Below the pieces are notes generated by a model that saw only the letters and a program-made list of their open reading frames with translations, was not told the origin of the DNA and did not search any database. Made by a program: the position numbers and the translations under genes. From Virgibacillus natechei (GTDB taxonomy: Bacteria > Bacillota > Bacilli > Bacillales > Amphibacillaceae), in contig NZ_CP110224.1 of the NCBI RefSeq assembly GCF_026013645.1, positions 1,922,001 through 1,986,000 of the forward strand: a stretch of 64,000 nucleotides of DNA. The letters are read 5' to 3'. Below, one piece after another: positions 10,246 to 18,304 of the stretch (its first letter is position 1; every line of letters starts with the position of its first letter).

Positions 10246-11376
10246 CTAATTTTGATTCATTAGTACCTTATCATATAGGGTTGAATATTGATTAACTATT
10301 TTCTCAGAATGAAAATAATTTTCGGCATGCGCTAATGCATTTCGCGAGAATTTTCTCAATAAATCAGCATCACTTAATAAATGAACCGCATATTTCGCTG
10401 CCTTATTCCTATCACCGAGTTCAACAATATAGCCTGTTTCATTATGTGTGATTACTTCCGGGATACCACCAACATTCGTACCAATACACGGTACTTCACA
10501 AGCCATTGCTTCAAGTAGCACCAACCCAAAGCTTTCCTTTTCCGATAATAGTAATTTTAAGTCAGCTATAGATAGTAAATCACTAATATTTTTTTGTTTG
10601 CCTAGAAAAAGAACACGATTAGCAATTCCGAGTTTGTTAACCAATTCATTAGCTGCAGAATAATCTGGTCCGTCTCCAACCAAAAGCAGTTTGCTATTGA
10701 TCTGTTTGTTAATCATATAAAAGGTTTGGATAACGTCTTCTGTGCGTTTTACTTTCCGAAAATTAGATATATGAATGATTACTTTTTCATCTGGGTTAAT
10801 GCCATATTGCTGTTTAATGAAAGGCATTTCTTTTTTGAAATATTCCTGTTCGTTTACAAAATTATATATAACAGAAATGTCTTTATTAACTTCCAGCCTA
10901 TCTTTTGTTTGGTTTACTAAACTTTTGGAAACAGCAGTTACTGCATCAGATTGTTCTATACCATACTTAATCATCTTTTTAAACGTATGATCAATTCCTA
11001 ACACAGTAATATCCGTTCCATGCAATGTAGTTACAATTTTAACATCATGTTCTGCGATATCTCTTGCTAATATAGCAGAAATAGCATGTGGCATGGCATA
11101 ATGAACATGAAGTATATCAAGCTTCTCACGGTCAATTACTTCCGCCATTTTTGAAGCCAATGCAAGGTCATATGGTGGATGTTGAAAGACTGGATAATGG
11201 TTCAGTTCTACCTCATGAAAATAAATTTTGGGATAAATCTGATTTAACCGAAAAGGTAAACTGGATGTAATAAAGTGTATTTCGTTTCCCTGTTCTGCCA
11301 GGAGCATACCAAGTTCTGTAGCAATAACGCCCGAACCACCAACAGTAGGGTAGCATGTGATTCCTATTTTCTTCAT
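10246..11376 (-). CDS. bshA: N-acetyl-alpha-D-glucosaminyl L-malate synthase
   Basis: GT4-type glycosyltransferase that joins UDP-GlcNAc and L-malate, the first step of bacillithiol synthesis. The 376-residue protein begins KKIGITCYPTVGGSGVIATE, the typical BshA start. The C-terminal half has the GT4 signature around ESFGLVLLEAMACEVPCIGT with its E-x7-E pattern. The ATG at 11376 is chosen for AAAGGAAAC upstream and family fit; the frame opens 30 bases earlier without support. The usual neighbours bshB1 and mgsA, between bshA and dapB in B. subtilis, are absent. ypdA, encoding the bacillithiol disulfide reductase, is in the same window at 46.4 kb. Confidence 0.93.
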   Translation of the reverse strand: MKKIGITCYPTVGGSGVIATELGMLLAEQGNEIHFITSSLPFRLNQIYPKIYFHEVELNHYPVFQHPPYDLALASKMAEVIDREKLDILHVHYAMPHAISAILARDIAEHDVKIVTTLHGTDITVLGIDHTFKKMIKYGIEQSDAVTAVSKSLVNQTKDRLEVNKDISVIYNFVNEQEYFKKEMPFIKQQYGINPDEKVIIHISNFRKVKRTEDVIQTFYMINKQINSKLLLVGDGPDYSAANELVNKLGIANRVLFLGKQKNISDLLSIADLKLLLSEKESFGLVLLEAMACEVPCIGTNVGGIPEVITHNETGYIVELGDRNKAAKYAVHLLSDADLLRKFSRNALAHAENYFHSEKIVNQYSTLYDKVLMNQN

Positions 11377-11409
11377 AAACAGTTTCCTTTTTCTTTGTGA
11401 CTTCAAGCC

Positions 11410-12195
11410 TTACAAGATATTTTCCAATCCATAGACGAGCTCCTCTAAATTTTGAACTTCTTTTATTGAAAGTTTAATTCCTTCCATAAACGAATCTCGA
11501 TTATAAGAATCATGTTTAATCGATAAAGTTTGGCCAGGACTACCAAACAACACTTCTTGATGTGCAACAAGTCCAGGCAGTCGTACACTGTGAATTTTCA
11601 TTCCATCAAAATCAGCTCCCCTCGCGCCTGGTAAGACTTCCTTTTCATTTGGATGTCCTTGTTTTTTGGAAGTTCTTCTATCTTTAATAAGTTCCGCTGT
11701 TTTAATCGCAGAACCTGAAGGAGCATCTAATTTATTATCATGATGCTTTTCAATAATATCAACGTCTGAAAAGTATTTCGCAGCCATTTTAGAGAATTTC
11801 ATCATAAGGACTGCTCCAATCGCAAAATTCGGAGCTATAATACAACCAATTTTCTTTTCCCATGCCAAGGTTGATAGTTCATTTAATTGTTCATCTGTAA
11901 AGCCCGTCGTTCCAATTACAGGGCGAATATTTTGTTCTAATGCAGCCTTTGTATGTACATATCCAACATCTGGTACAGTTAGGTCGACAAATATATCTGT
12001 TTCTATTTCGGTAAAACATTCTTCTGCATCCTCAAAGCTAGGTACATTTAGATGAGAATGAGCATCTACACCATTTTCCGCTGTTTTACGGTCAATACAG
12101 GCAACTAACTGAAAATCTGGTTCATTTGTGATCATCTTAATTGCTTCAGCGCCCATTTTGCCTCTTGGGCCAGCTACGACTATTTTAGTATTCAT
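11410..12195 (-). CDS. dapB: 4-hydroxy-tetrahydrodipicolinate reductase
   Basis: NAD(P)H-dependent step of the diaminopimelate/lysine pathway, needed for cell wall and dipicolinate production. The 261-residue protein shows the nucleotide-binding loop VVAGPRGKMG at residues 6-15, IGTTGFT in the middle, and the catalytic signature EKHHDNKLDAPSGSA with the His-His and Lys residues. It follows the mazG-type gene by 37 bases and probably shares its promoter. Confidence 0.96.
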   Translation of the reverse strand: MNTKIVVAGPRGKMGAEAIKMITNEPDFQLVACIDRKTAENGVDAHSHLNVPSFEDAEECFTEIETDIFVDLTVPDVGYVHTKAALEQNIRPVIGTTGFTDEQLNELSTLAWEKKIGCIIAPNFAIGAVLMMKFSKMAAKYFSDVDIIEKHHDNKLDAPSGSAIKTAELIKDRRTSKKQGHPNEKEVLPGARGADFDGMKIHSVRLPGLVAHQEVLFGSPGQTLSIKHDSYNRDSFMEGIKLSIKEVQNLEELVYGLENIL

Positions 12196-12232
12196 TGTTG
12201 TATAAGCCTCCTAATGTTATCAATATAATAGT

Positions 12233-12565
12233 TTAATCTTTATATGTCCAACGATCTTTATCCCTTGTTTCTATTTTATTTATTGCAATATCAAAAGCTT
12301 CAGACATATCAATTTCTAATGAGTTAGCAAAACAAGAGAGAACAAATAGTATATCTCCCAGTTCTTCTTCGATCGTTTTTTCTTTTTCTGTTGTTTTTTT
12401 TGGCTTTTCTCCATGATGATGATTTACCTCGCGTGCCAGTTCTCCAACTTCTTCCGATAACCTGGCCATTAAACTTAATGGGGAAAAATATCCTTCTTTA
12501 TACTGCGAGATATAATCATCAACTCGTTTTTGAATTTGATTTGTGTTATATATAGGTGTATTGAT
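12233..12565 (-). CDS. ypjD: MazG-type nucleotide pyrophosphohydrolase, ATC start suspected
   Basis: All-alpha NTP pyrophosphohydrolase of the YpjD type, thought to clean up non-canonical nucleotides. Seen: YFSPLSLMARLSEEVGELAR and EEELGDILFVL carry the metal-binding EExxE...ExxD pattern, and TRDKDRW closes the protein. The first in-frame ATG (12469) would start inside the first helix and leave 78 residues. The homologous N-terminus (QIQKRVDDYISQYKEGYF) is coded upstream without any ATG, GTG, TTG or CTG codon. An ATC at 12565 lies exactly 7 bases after AAAGGGG and would give 110 residues, close to the 111 of B. subtilis YpjD. Two in-frame TAA codons lie just upstream. Function is inferred from the family; the unusual start is inference. 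Confidence 0.8.
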   Translation of the reverse strand: MNTPIYNTNQIQKRVDDYISQYKEGYFSPLSLMARLSEEVGELAREVNHHHGEKPKKTTEKEKTIEEELGDILFVLSCFANSLEIDMSEAFDIAINKIETRDKDRWTYKD

Positions 12566-12599
12566 AGTAAAACCCCTTTATTATGTCTATTCTACTATT

Positions 12600-12628
12600 A
12601 TGTTAGCTAATAGGCTTCATTTTGACAA
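12600..12628 (-). promoter_or_regulatory. Probable sigma-A promoter of ypjD-dapB
   Basis: On the minus strand TTGTCA (12623-12628) and TAACAT (12600-12605) are separated by 17 bases, about 35 bases upstream of the putative ypjD start. It matches the vegetative consensus at 5 and 4 of 6 positions. Confidence 0.5.
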
Positions 12629-12879
12629 ATTATTTATTTTAAATAGCAATAACTAGTTCAGGATTCTCTATAAGATTGTTGTTTTTAACAGCTAAGCAAG
12701 TGTAAAACGTTCATATGGCATACGTGCAGGCATTGGTTTTACTATAAAGCTTGGCGCTTGCTAAATATGCTAAAACATTTGACTAACAGTCCGAATACAC
12801 GTAGCCTTTCTGCGGGAAAGTGGTAGTGTAAGGCCAACGCAATCTACGGTGGCATCCTAATAACAACGTATATAAAAAT
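12629..12879. other. Gene-free spacer with degenerate repeat sequence
   Basis: No open frame with a ribosome binding site was found here on either strand. The stretch around 12800-12860 (GTCCGAATACACGTAG, TTTCTGCGGGAAAG) looks like a worn copy of the G+C-richer palindromic element that follows at 12954. The base composition is richer in G and C than the neighbouring intergenic DNA. Confidence 0.5.
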
Positions 12880-13105
12880 AGAAGGCTGTTTTCTAAAAGA
12901 TTCTTGTTTTTGACACATGTTTTATAAATTGCGACTTAATTTACCGCCGCTCTGGAAATACACTACGCTTTCCGCGGGCGGCTGGTAAGCCTCTTCATGC
13001 TAAAGCACTTCAGAGTCTCACCTATGCCTATCCCCCCGCCGGAGTCTTCGTGTATTTCCGCCGCTGGTATTGTTCTTTGTAACTTTTTAGAAAACTGGCA
13101 TTCGT
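12880..13105. repeat. Composite palindromic intergenic element (MITE/REP-like)
   Basis: Nested inverted repeats are visible. The outer arms are GTTTTCTAAAA (12888-12898) and its complement TTTTAGAAAAC (13085-13095). The inner arms are GGAAATACAC (12954-12963) and GTGTATTTCC (13050-13059). Between them lie CTTTCCGCGGGCGGCTGG and CCCCCCGCCGGAGTC, also roughly complementary. Similar G+C-rich palindromes are, from memory, common between genes in Bacillaceae. No transposase is present, so any mobility would be supplied elsewhere. Confidence 0.65.
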
Positions 13106-13257
13106 TAAAGGGATTTTTAGAAAGCGTTCTTTGCTTTGTTAGAACCCCTTATGCTCTGGAGTACAAGCCTTTCGCTGAATGCTTTAATTGCACTTATGCA
13201 AATAGGAAAGTTTTATGCTTATTATTCAAACAAATACTAGCAGATTTGTGATGGTTG

Positions 13258-13411
13258 ATTGGAGCGGAGGACCGTTGACTCCTGCGGGAACAAGGGTTTT
13301 CGGTGGGGCGAGCATTTACGCGCAGTCCCAGCACGAGTCTGAAGACCCCGCAGAGTGGGCTTCTCGAGGAGGCTGAAGCCGTGCCCGCGGAAAGCAACGG
13401 TCCGCAGCGGA
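13258..13411. repeat. Second palindromic element carrying a 21-base inner repeat
   Basis: Arms GGACCGTT (13269-13276) and AACGGTCC (13396-13403) are exact complements, flanked by GCGGA and CCGCAGCGG. Inside, TCCTGCGGGAA and CCCCGCAGAG resemble the core of the well-known Bacillaceae palindrome. Within the element sits one copy of the GAGCATTTACGCGCAGTCCCA repeat (13310-13330) found at two other loci of the window, as if inserted into the left half. Confidence 0.6.
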
Positions 13412-13534
13412 AAACAACCCAGCGCATACGTCGTCTTTTATATCAACTACGAAGATTTAAAAGCAGTAATATTTACGAAAAAAGAGCCAAATAGAAAAAA
13501 GAAATTTTATAGAAATTACAAGGAGGGTTCATAA

Positions 13535-14407
13535 ATGCTAAATGGATTAAAATTTAAAAATACATTTTTTATTCTTTTAGGTGCAGCTATTTTTTCTTTT
13601 GGCATTGTTCATTTCAATATGCAGAATAACCTCGGTGAAGGAGGGTTCACCGGAATTACGTTATTGTTTTATTTCTTATGGGGATGGGATCCAGCTATAA
13701 CAAATATTTTACTAAACATCCCTTTATTTTTCATTGGCTGGAAATACCTCGGGCGGACAACTTTCATTTATACGATTATTGGAACAGTTGCAGTATCCCT
13801 GTTTTTAATTATCTTTCAAATTAATCCATTCCCTATGTATTTACAATCTGATATGACATTAGCAGCCCTTTTTGCAGGTGTGTTTATCGGTGTAGGTCTT
13901 GGTATCATATTTCGTTATGGGGGAACAACTGGCGGTGTGGATATAATAGCAAGGCTCGTCAACAAATTCGTTGGTTGGAGTATGGGGCGAACAATGTTTC
14001 TTTTTGATTTTCTGGTCATTACAACCTCTGTGTTTGTTATTTTAGATTTGATAGAAGGTATGTATACATTAGTGGCAGTTTATATTGCAGCCAGACTAAT
14101 TGATTTTATTCAGGAAGGAGCATATTCAGCGAGAGGAGCAACAATAATCTCAACTTATAGTGATGAAATAGCAAACCAAATTTTAAAGGATATGAATCGC
14201 GGGGTAACTGTACTCAACGGCAGTGGGAGCTTCTCAAAAGAAAAACGGGAAGTGTTGTATTGTGTTGTCGCAAGAAACGAAATTGTTCATTTGAAAAATA
14301 TAATTAATGAGTGTGATCCACATGCATTTGTAGCTGTAGGCACCGTACATGATGTGGTTGGTGAGGGTTTTACTTTAGATGAGAATAAAAATCCAATCAA
14401 TGATTGA
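13535..14407 (+). CDS. ypjC: YitT-family membrane protein
   Basis: Integral membrane protein of 290 residues with an N-terminal block of about five hydrophobic segments and a C-terminal cytoplasmic DUF2179-like domain (STYSDEIANQILKDMNRGVTVLNG). The conserved YitT motifs GGTTGGVDIIARL and FNMQNNLGEGGFTG are present. Its substrate is not known. It is one of only two plus-strand genes here, with a strong ribosome binding site (AAGGAGGG, 7 bases before ATG). It lies between the repeat block and a convergent terminator. Position near dapB agrees with B. subtilis ypjC, though several YitT paralogs exist in these genomes. Confidence 0.85.
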   Translation: MLNGLKFKNTFFILLGAAIFSFGIVHFNMQNNLGEGGFTGITLLFYFLWGWDPAITNILLNIPLFFIGWKYLGRTTFIYTIIGTVAVSLFLIIFQINPFPMYLQSDMTLAALFAGVFIGVGLGIIFRYGGTTGGVDIIARLVNKFVGWSMGRTMFLFDFLVITTSVFVILDLIEGMYTLVAVYIAARLIDFIQEGAYSARGATIISTYSDEIANQILKDMNRGVTVLNGSGSFSKEKREVLYCVVARNEIVHLKNIINECDPHAFVAVGTVHDVVGEGFTLDENKNPIND

Positions 14408-14452
14408 TAAATGCGAGAACCAAACCAGAACGATTGGAAATTAAACAGACAA

Positions 14453-14480
14453 AAGGGATGACAAATTGTTGTCACCCCTT
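14453..14480. terminator. Bidirectional terminator between convergent genes
   Basis: AAGGGATGACAA and TTGTCACCCCTT form a 12-pair stem with one mismatch and an ATTG loop. Poly-U-like tails follow on both strands (GTTATTAA on plus, TTTTGTCTGTTTAA on minus). It serves ypjC and the convergent peptidase gene. Confidence 0.7.
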
Positions 14481-14484
14481 GTTA

Positions 14485-15177
14485 TTAATCGTTACTCGCT
14501 ACATACATCATGATAAATCTAACTAACTCCGCTACAGCTACTAATGCAGCAGCGACATAAGTTAATGCAGCAGCATTTAACACTTTTTTCGTTGGTCGTT
14601 CTTCGTTATTCCGTATAACACCTGATGCGACTAATTGTCCCATCGCTCTATTAGAGGCATTGAACTCAACCGGTAGTGTAACCAATTGAAACAATACGGC
14701 TGCTGACATAAAGATAATACCAAGTAGTAGCATTTCTCCCATACCAAAAATGATACCGGCAAAAATGAAAAAGAATGAAATATTAGAACCAAAACTTGCT
14801 GCTGGAACCAATGCACTTCTGAATTTCAAAAAAGCATATTCCTCTGCATCCTGGATAGCGTGTCCAACTTCATGTGCCGCAATTGCTGAAGAAGCCATCG
14901 ACATACCATGATAATTATCACTCGAAAGTCTAACCACTTTTTTCCTTGGATCATAATGGTCACTAAGTTTGCCTTTGGTCTCCTCTATATTCACGTCAAA
15001 AAGCCCATTATCATTTAGAATTTTTCGAGCAACCTCCGCTCCTGACATTGAGGACGATGTTGCTTTTTTCGAATAAGTTTTATACGTGTTTTTTACTTTT
15101 GATTGCGCCCATAATGGGATAATCATCAATAGGGCTATATAAATAATAAACCCACCAAGTCCTCCAAACATGTTCAT
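14485..15177 (-). CDS. yugP: Membrane zinc metallopeptidase of the YugP family
   Basis: Membrane protein of 230 residues with an N-terminal membrane anchor, the zincin motif HEVGH within AIAAHEVGHAIQDAEEY (about residues 100-116), and two further hydrophobic stretches after it. The family is described as a neutral zinc metallopeptidase of unknown substrate. In B. subtilis yugP is not in this cluster, so its place between ypjC and ypjB is a local rearrangement. The gene has its own ATG close to a GGAGG-type site. Confidence 0.85.
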   Translation of the reverse strand: MNMFGGLGGFIIYIALLMIIPLWAQSKVKNTYKTYSKKATSSSMSGAEVARKILNDNGLFDVNIEETKGKLSDHYDPRKKVVRLSSDNYHGMSMASSAIAAHEVGHAIQDAEEYAFLKFRSALVPAASFGSNISFFFIFAGIIFGMGEMLLLGIIFMSAAVLFQLVTLPVEFNASNRAMGQLVASGVIRNNEERPTKKVLNAAALTYVAAALVAVAELVRFIMMYVASND

Positions 15178-15231
15178 TCCTCCATCATTTAAAATTGTTT
15201 CTTAAGGTCAATTTTAGTCAAAATTAGCTTA

Positions 15232-15513
15232 TCAGTCAACTGATTTGTCCTGATTTTTTTCTTTCTCTAATTGCTTTTTCTTTTCACCCTTGTATTTTCT
15301 ATAACTAACATAGGATAATGTAATTACAATACATCCAGCAATTACTCCAGCTATCCAATAAAATGAAATCTGTTTCGAATTATCTTTAACAGATTCCCCA
15401 AATTCGGTTGCGGCTGAACTTGTATCAAGAGAGCCTGTATAAAGTAATTGTATAACAATCCCTACGGTTAGTATCAAAAACTTTAGGATATATATCCTTT
15501 TCTCATTTACCAT
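15232..15513 (-). CDS. ypjB: Shortened YpjB-like sporulation protein
   Basis: Only 93 residues: a signal-like segment (IYILKFLILTVGIVIQLLY), a linker of about 25 residues, a C-terminal membrane segment (FYWIAGVIAGCIVITLSYV) and a basic tail (YRKYKGEKKKQLEKEKN). Ends and position (next to ypjA) match YpjB, a sporulation-associated protein of about 260 residues, but the large outer domain between signal and anchor is missing. The ATG at 15513 is preferred, as GAGGTGA lies 5 bases upstream. The protein may be a remnant or a reduced functional form. Confidence 0.6.
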   Translation of the reverse strand: MVNEKRIYILKFLILTVGIVIQLLYTGSLDTSSAATEFGESVKDNSKQISFYWIAGVIAGCIVITLSYVSYRKYKGEKKKQLEKEKNQDKSVD

Positions 15514-15577
15514 AGAGATCACCTCACATACATTCTATCCACTACTATATGCTGTGAGCTGATCATATATAACCAAT

Positions 15578-16159
15578 CTATAGTTTCATTTTCTCTTCAG
15601 GTTTAAGTGTAAGCTTATATGTTATAAAGATTGATAAAATACTGAGCCAAAATGTAAAATAGCCAATTTCGTTCATATATTGAGTTAAGGAGGAGTATAT
15701 TGGCATCATTCCAAAAACATAGTCTATAATATCATTATGTAATACCCAAATCGCTGCTATAGTAATATGTCTTAATTTAATTCTATAGAACGGAGCATAT
15801 AGTAACCCTTGCAAAGCCATAGCACCGTGTGAAGCCATTAGCATATATCCCTGCCAGCTAAGCGTCCCCTCAACCACGAGTGTCAAAAGATTCATAACGA
15901 CAGCCCATACTCCGTATTTAAATAAAGTCATAATAGCAAGGGCTTCAATATAAGGTACATGCTTTTTAAATATAAAAAAGAATAAAAAGATAGTGAAAAA
16001 CAAAGTTGCTGTCGGGCTATCTGGAACAAAAAGAACAAAAATGGCTGGAGTGATAGCCAACTGACTCTCGTACCACATAAATCCATAAATCGTACCAAAT
16101 AAATTAATCAAAAATAAGCAAGTTAAAAAAACCCTATCAAGTAAGATATACTTAATCAT
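15578..16159 (-). CDS. ypjA: DUF1405 membrane protein YpjA
   Basis: Polytopic membrane protein of 193 residues with about five to six hydrophobic segments. Conserved stretches such as FVPDSPTATLFF, FKYGVWAVV and HNDIIDYVFG are typical of the DUF1405 family. It follows qcrC in the same direction, as in B. subtilis. Function is unknown; the constant place after the cytochrome bc genes suggests a membrane energetics role but proves nothing. A strong terminator separates it from qcrC. Confidence 0.85.
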   Translation of the reverse strand: MIKYILLDRVFLTCLFLINLFGTIYGFMWYESQLAITPAIFVLFVPDSPTATLFFTIFLFFFIFKKHVPYIEALAIMTLFKYGVWAVVMNLLTLVVEGTLSWQGYMLMASHGAMALQGLLYAPFYRIKLRHITIAAIWVLHNDIIDYVFGMMPIYSSLTQYMNEIGYFTFWLSILSIFITYKLTLKPEEKMKL

Positions 16160-16202
16160 TATGTAAGTCCCTTCTTTTCAAGATGATTGAACCGGCAGTA
16201 TC

Positions 16203-16244
16203 AAAAAGCACCTTCCCCAGTTGATATGGCAAAGGTGCTTTTTT
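16203..16244 (-). terminator. Terminator of qcrABC
   Basis: A 12-bp perfect stem (AAAAAGCACCTT / AAGGTGCTTTTT) with an 18-base loop lies downstream of the qcrC stop, with A and T runs on both sides. It should end qcr messages ahead of ypjA. Confidence 0.8.
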
Positions 16245-16275
16245 ATTTATGGAAGTTTTACTTTATATATGTCTC

Positions 16276-17052
16276 TTATTCTGCATCTTCATTTACTGAA
16301 AGTATAAAGTCTACCAATTGATCCAGTTCTTCATCGGATCCTGTAAATTGATCAGGAGGCATGTCACCAATTCCATCTGTGGATATAGTAGCGATTTCTT
16401 CTGCTGAGAAATCAATCCCAAGTAAAGATGGTCCTGAGGCTCCGCCTTGTAAATCATCACCATGACAAGCCATACAATTATTTTCATAGATAGCGTATCC
16501 TGGATCCTCTTGATCAATTTCTACATCTTGTTCAGGGATCGGTTGATTTTCTTCCGCACGAGTCTCCCAATCCACAACCGCTACTGAAGCGTAGGTTAAC
16601 CATATTACGGAAGCTAAACCAAGAAGCATCATACTGACAGCTATTGGTCTCGAGTGTGGTCTTCGTCCTGGTCCCTGGTCTAAAAATGGAGCTAGAAATA
16701 GTGCACCAAACCCTATACCTGGGATAACTAATATACCCATAATTGTCCAGACACCACTTGCAAATTCATATTTCAGCAATTCATACAAGAACAAGAAATA
16801 CCAGTCTGGTAAAGGTATATAGGCAGCATCGGTTGGATCAGCCACGGCTTCCAAAGGTGCTGGATGAGCTAAAGTTAAGCTCAAGAACCCAACTAAGAAC
16901 ACAGAACCTACTAACCATTCTTTTAGTAAGAAGTTTGGCCAAAAAGCTTCAGTTCTCCCGGGATATTCAGAATAATCTTTTGGTATATGTGGATTTGATT
17001 CGGCGGAAATTCTTGAATCTCCGACAAACTTCATCCCTTTTCCCTTCTTCAC
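16276..17052 (-). CDS. qcrC: Menaquinol:cytochrome c reductase, cytochrome b/c subunit
   Basis: Fusion of cytochrome b6f-type subunit IV and a membrane-bound c-type cytochrome, part of the Bacillus-type bc complex. The 258-residue protein has three membrane segments in the first 160 residues (the Qo-site PPW-type region appears as IPLPDWYFLF). The haem-binding CMACH is near residue 193 and an axial methionine candidate is in GIGDMPP near 231. The start is a GTG at 17052, chosen for AAGGAGGGG eight bases upstream and family fit. It lies 16 bases after qcrB and closes the operon. Confidence 0.94.
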   Translation of the reverse strand: MKKGKGMKFVGDSRISAESNPHIPKDYSEYPGRTEAFWPNFLLKEWLVGSVFLVGFLSLTLAHPAPLEAVADPTDAAYIPLPDWYFLFLYELLKYEFASGVWTIMGILVIPGIGFGALFLAPFLDQGPGRRPHSRPIAVSMMLLGLASVIWLTYASVAVVDWETRAEENQPIPEQDVEIDQEDPGYAIYENNCMACHGDDLQGGASGPSLLGIDFSAEEIATISTDGIGDMPPDQFTGSDEELDQLVDFILSVNEDAE

Positions 17053-17068
17053 AGCTTTCCCCTCCTTT

Positions 17069-17743
17069 TTATAGCGGTCCGGCAATACCTTGTTTACGGA
17101 TTAAGATAAAGTGTACTGCTAATAATGCAAATAATGCAGCTGGCAGGAAGAACACATGGATCGCAAAGAATCTCGTCAGGGTTTGAGCACCTACAATAGA
17201 TGGGTCACCAGCTAACAGTGTCTTCAATTGTTCACCTATGAATGGAACCTGTTCTGCAATTTCCAAACCAACTTGGGTTGCAAAGAATGCTTTATTATCC
17301 CAAGGTAGTAAATAACCAGTAAAACCAAGGCCCAGCACAATAAAGAAGATTAATACACCGACCATCCAGTTCAATTCACGTGGCTTTTTATAAGCGCCTT
17401 GGAAAAAGACACGCAAGGTATGTAATAGAAGCATTACAACAATAACACTAGCACCCCAATGGTGCATACCGCGTACGATTTGACCATGTGCAACCTCTGT
17501 TTGTAAATAGTAAACAGACCTCCAAGCGTTCTCAATGTCTGGAACATAATACATTGTTAGGAACATACCCGAAAGAATTTGTATTACAACAACGAAAAAG
17601 GTTAATCCCCCAAAACAATACACAAAAGCTGAGAAATGATGAGCGGGATTAACATGCTCTGGCACCTCATGATCCGCAATATCACGCCAAATAGGGGTAA
17701 CATCTACACGTTCATCAATCCAGTCATATAATTTCTGTAGCAT
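17069..17743 (-). CDS. qcrB: Menaquinol:cytochrome c reductase, cytochrome b subunit
   Basis: Cytochrome b6-type subunit of 224 residues with four membrane helices that bind the two b haems and a further covalent haem. Histidine ligands are visible in MHHWGASVIV and in the paired FAIHVFFLPA and AVHFILIRKQ regions. An early cysteine in SAFVYCFGG corresponds to the covalent haem site of b6-type proteins. The 7-base spacing to qcrA supports one message. Confidence 0.95.
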   Translation of the reverse strand: MLQKLYDWIDERVDVTPIWRDIADHEVPEHVNPAHHFSAFVYCFGGLTFFVVVIQILSGMFLTMYYVPDIENAWRSVYYLQTEVAHGQIVRGMHHWGASVIVVMLLLHTLRVFFQGAYKKPRELNWMVGVLIFFIVLGLGFTGYLLPWDNKAFFATQVGLEIAEQVPFIGEQLKTLLAGDPSIVGAQTLTRFFAIHVFFLPAALFALLAVHFILIRKQGIAGPL

Positions 17744-17749
17744 AAATTA

Positions 17750-18262
17750 TTACGCCCCCTCTCTTGGAGTTGCATCACCTAGGAATAACATTCCATTTTC
17801 CACATCTTGTTCATAGACATCTAATGGAGCTAATGGCGGTGTTCCTGGCACATTGGTACCGTCTTTATAGTAGCGTCCATCATGACATGGGCAGAAAAAT
17901 TCGTTTGGAAATTCATCGCTTCCTTCCCATGTAACAACACAACCAAGGTGTTTACAAATTGGTGAAAAGGCTTGAATTTCATCATCTTCATTTCTGAAAA
18001 CCCATGCTGTTTTGCTAACTTCTGACTCATACCAGCCATCTACTTGTGTAACTTGCCAATCCACACGTTGTGGCTCGGTTGTAATATCATCTACAGATAT
18101 ACCGACATTTGCCAAATCACCAACACTTGACTCCTGCAAAACAGGATCCACTGCCATTCGTAACATAGGAACAAGCATACCAGCCGCCATAAAACCGCCT
18201 AGACCAGTAAGCGTATAATTTAAAAACTGTCTACGGGATACTTGTTGCTTTTTTTCGCTCAT
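17750..18262 (-). CDS. qcrA: Rieske iron-sulfur subunit of menaquinol:cytochrome c reductase
   Basis: Rieske protein of 170 residues. A twin-arginine stretch SRRQFLNYTL and a single hydrophobic segment at the N-terminus anchor it after Tat export. The [2Fe-2S] ligand boxes are CKHLGC and CPCHDG, about 20 residues apart. It passes electrons from menaquinol to the cytochrome c domain of QcrC. First gene of qcrABC, with a good sigma-A promoter about 70 bases upstream. Confidence 0.95.
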   Translation of the reverse strand: MSEKKQQVSRRQFLNYTLTGLGGFMAAGMLVPMLRMAVDPVLQESSVGDLANVGISVDDITTEPQRVDWQVTQVDGWYESEVSKTAWVFRNEDDEIQAFSPICKHLGCVVTWEGSDEFPNEFFCPCHDGRYYKDGTNVPGTPPLAPLDVYEQDVENGMLFLGDATPREGA

Positions 18263-18304
18263 GATTTTCCCCCCTCTTTACATTAATCACGGACAATCAT
18301 TATT

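Noticed and set aside
13194..13494. Open frames of 60-85 codons on both strands in the repeat block 12.9-13.5 kb
   Set aside because: They come from the G+C-rich palindromic elements, overlap one another and lack ribosome binding sites.
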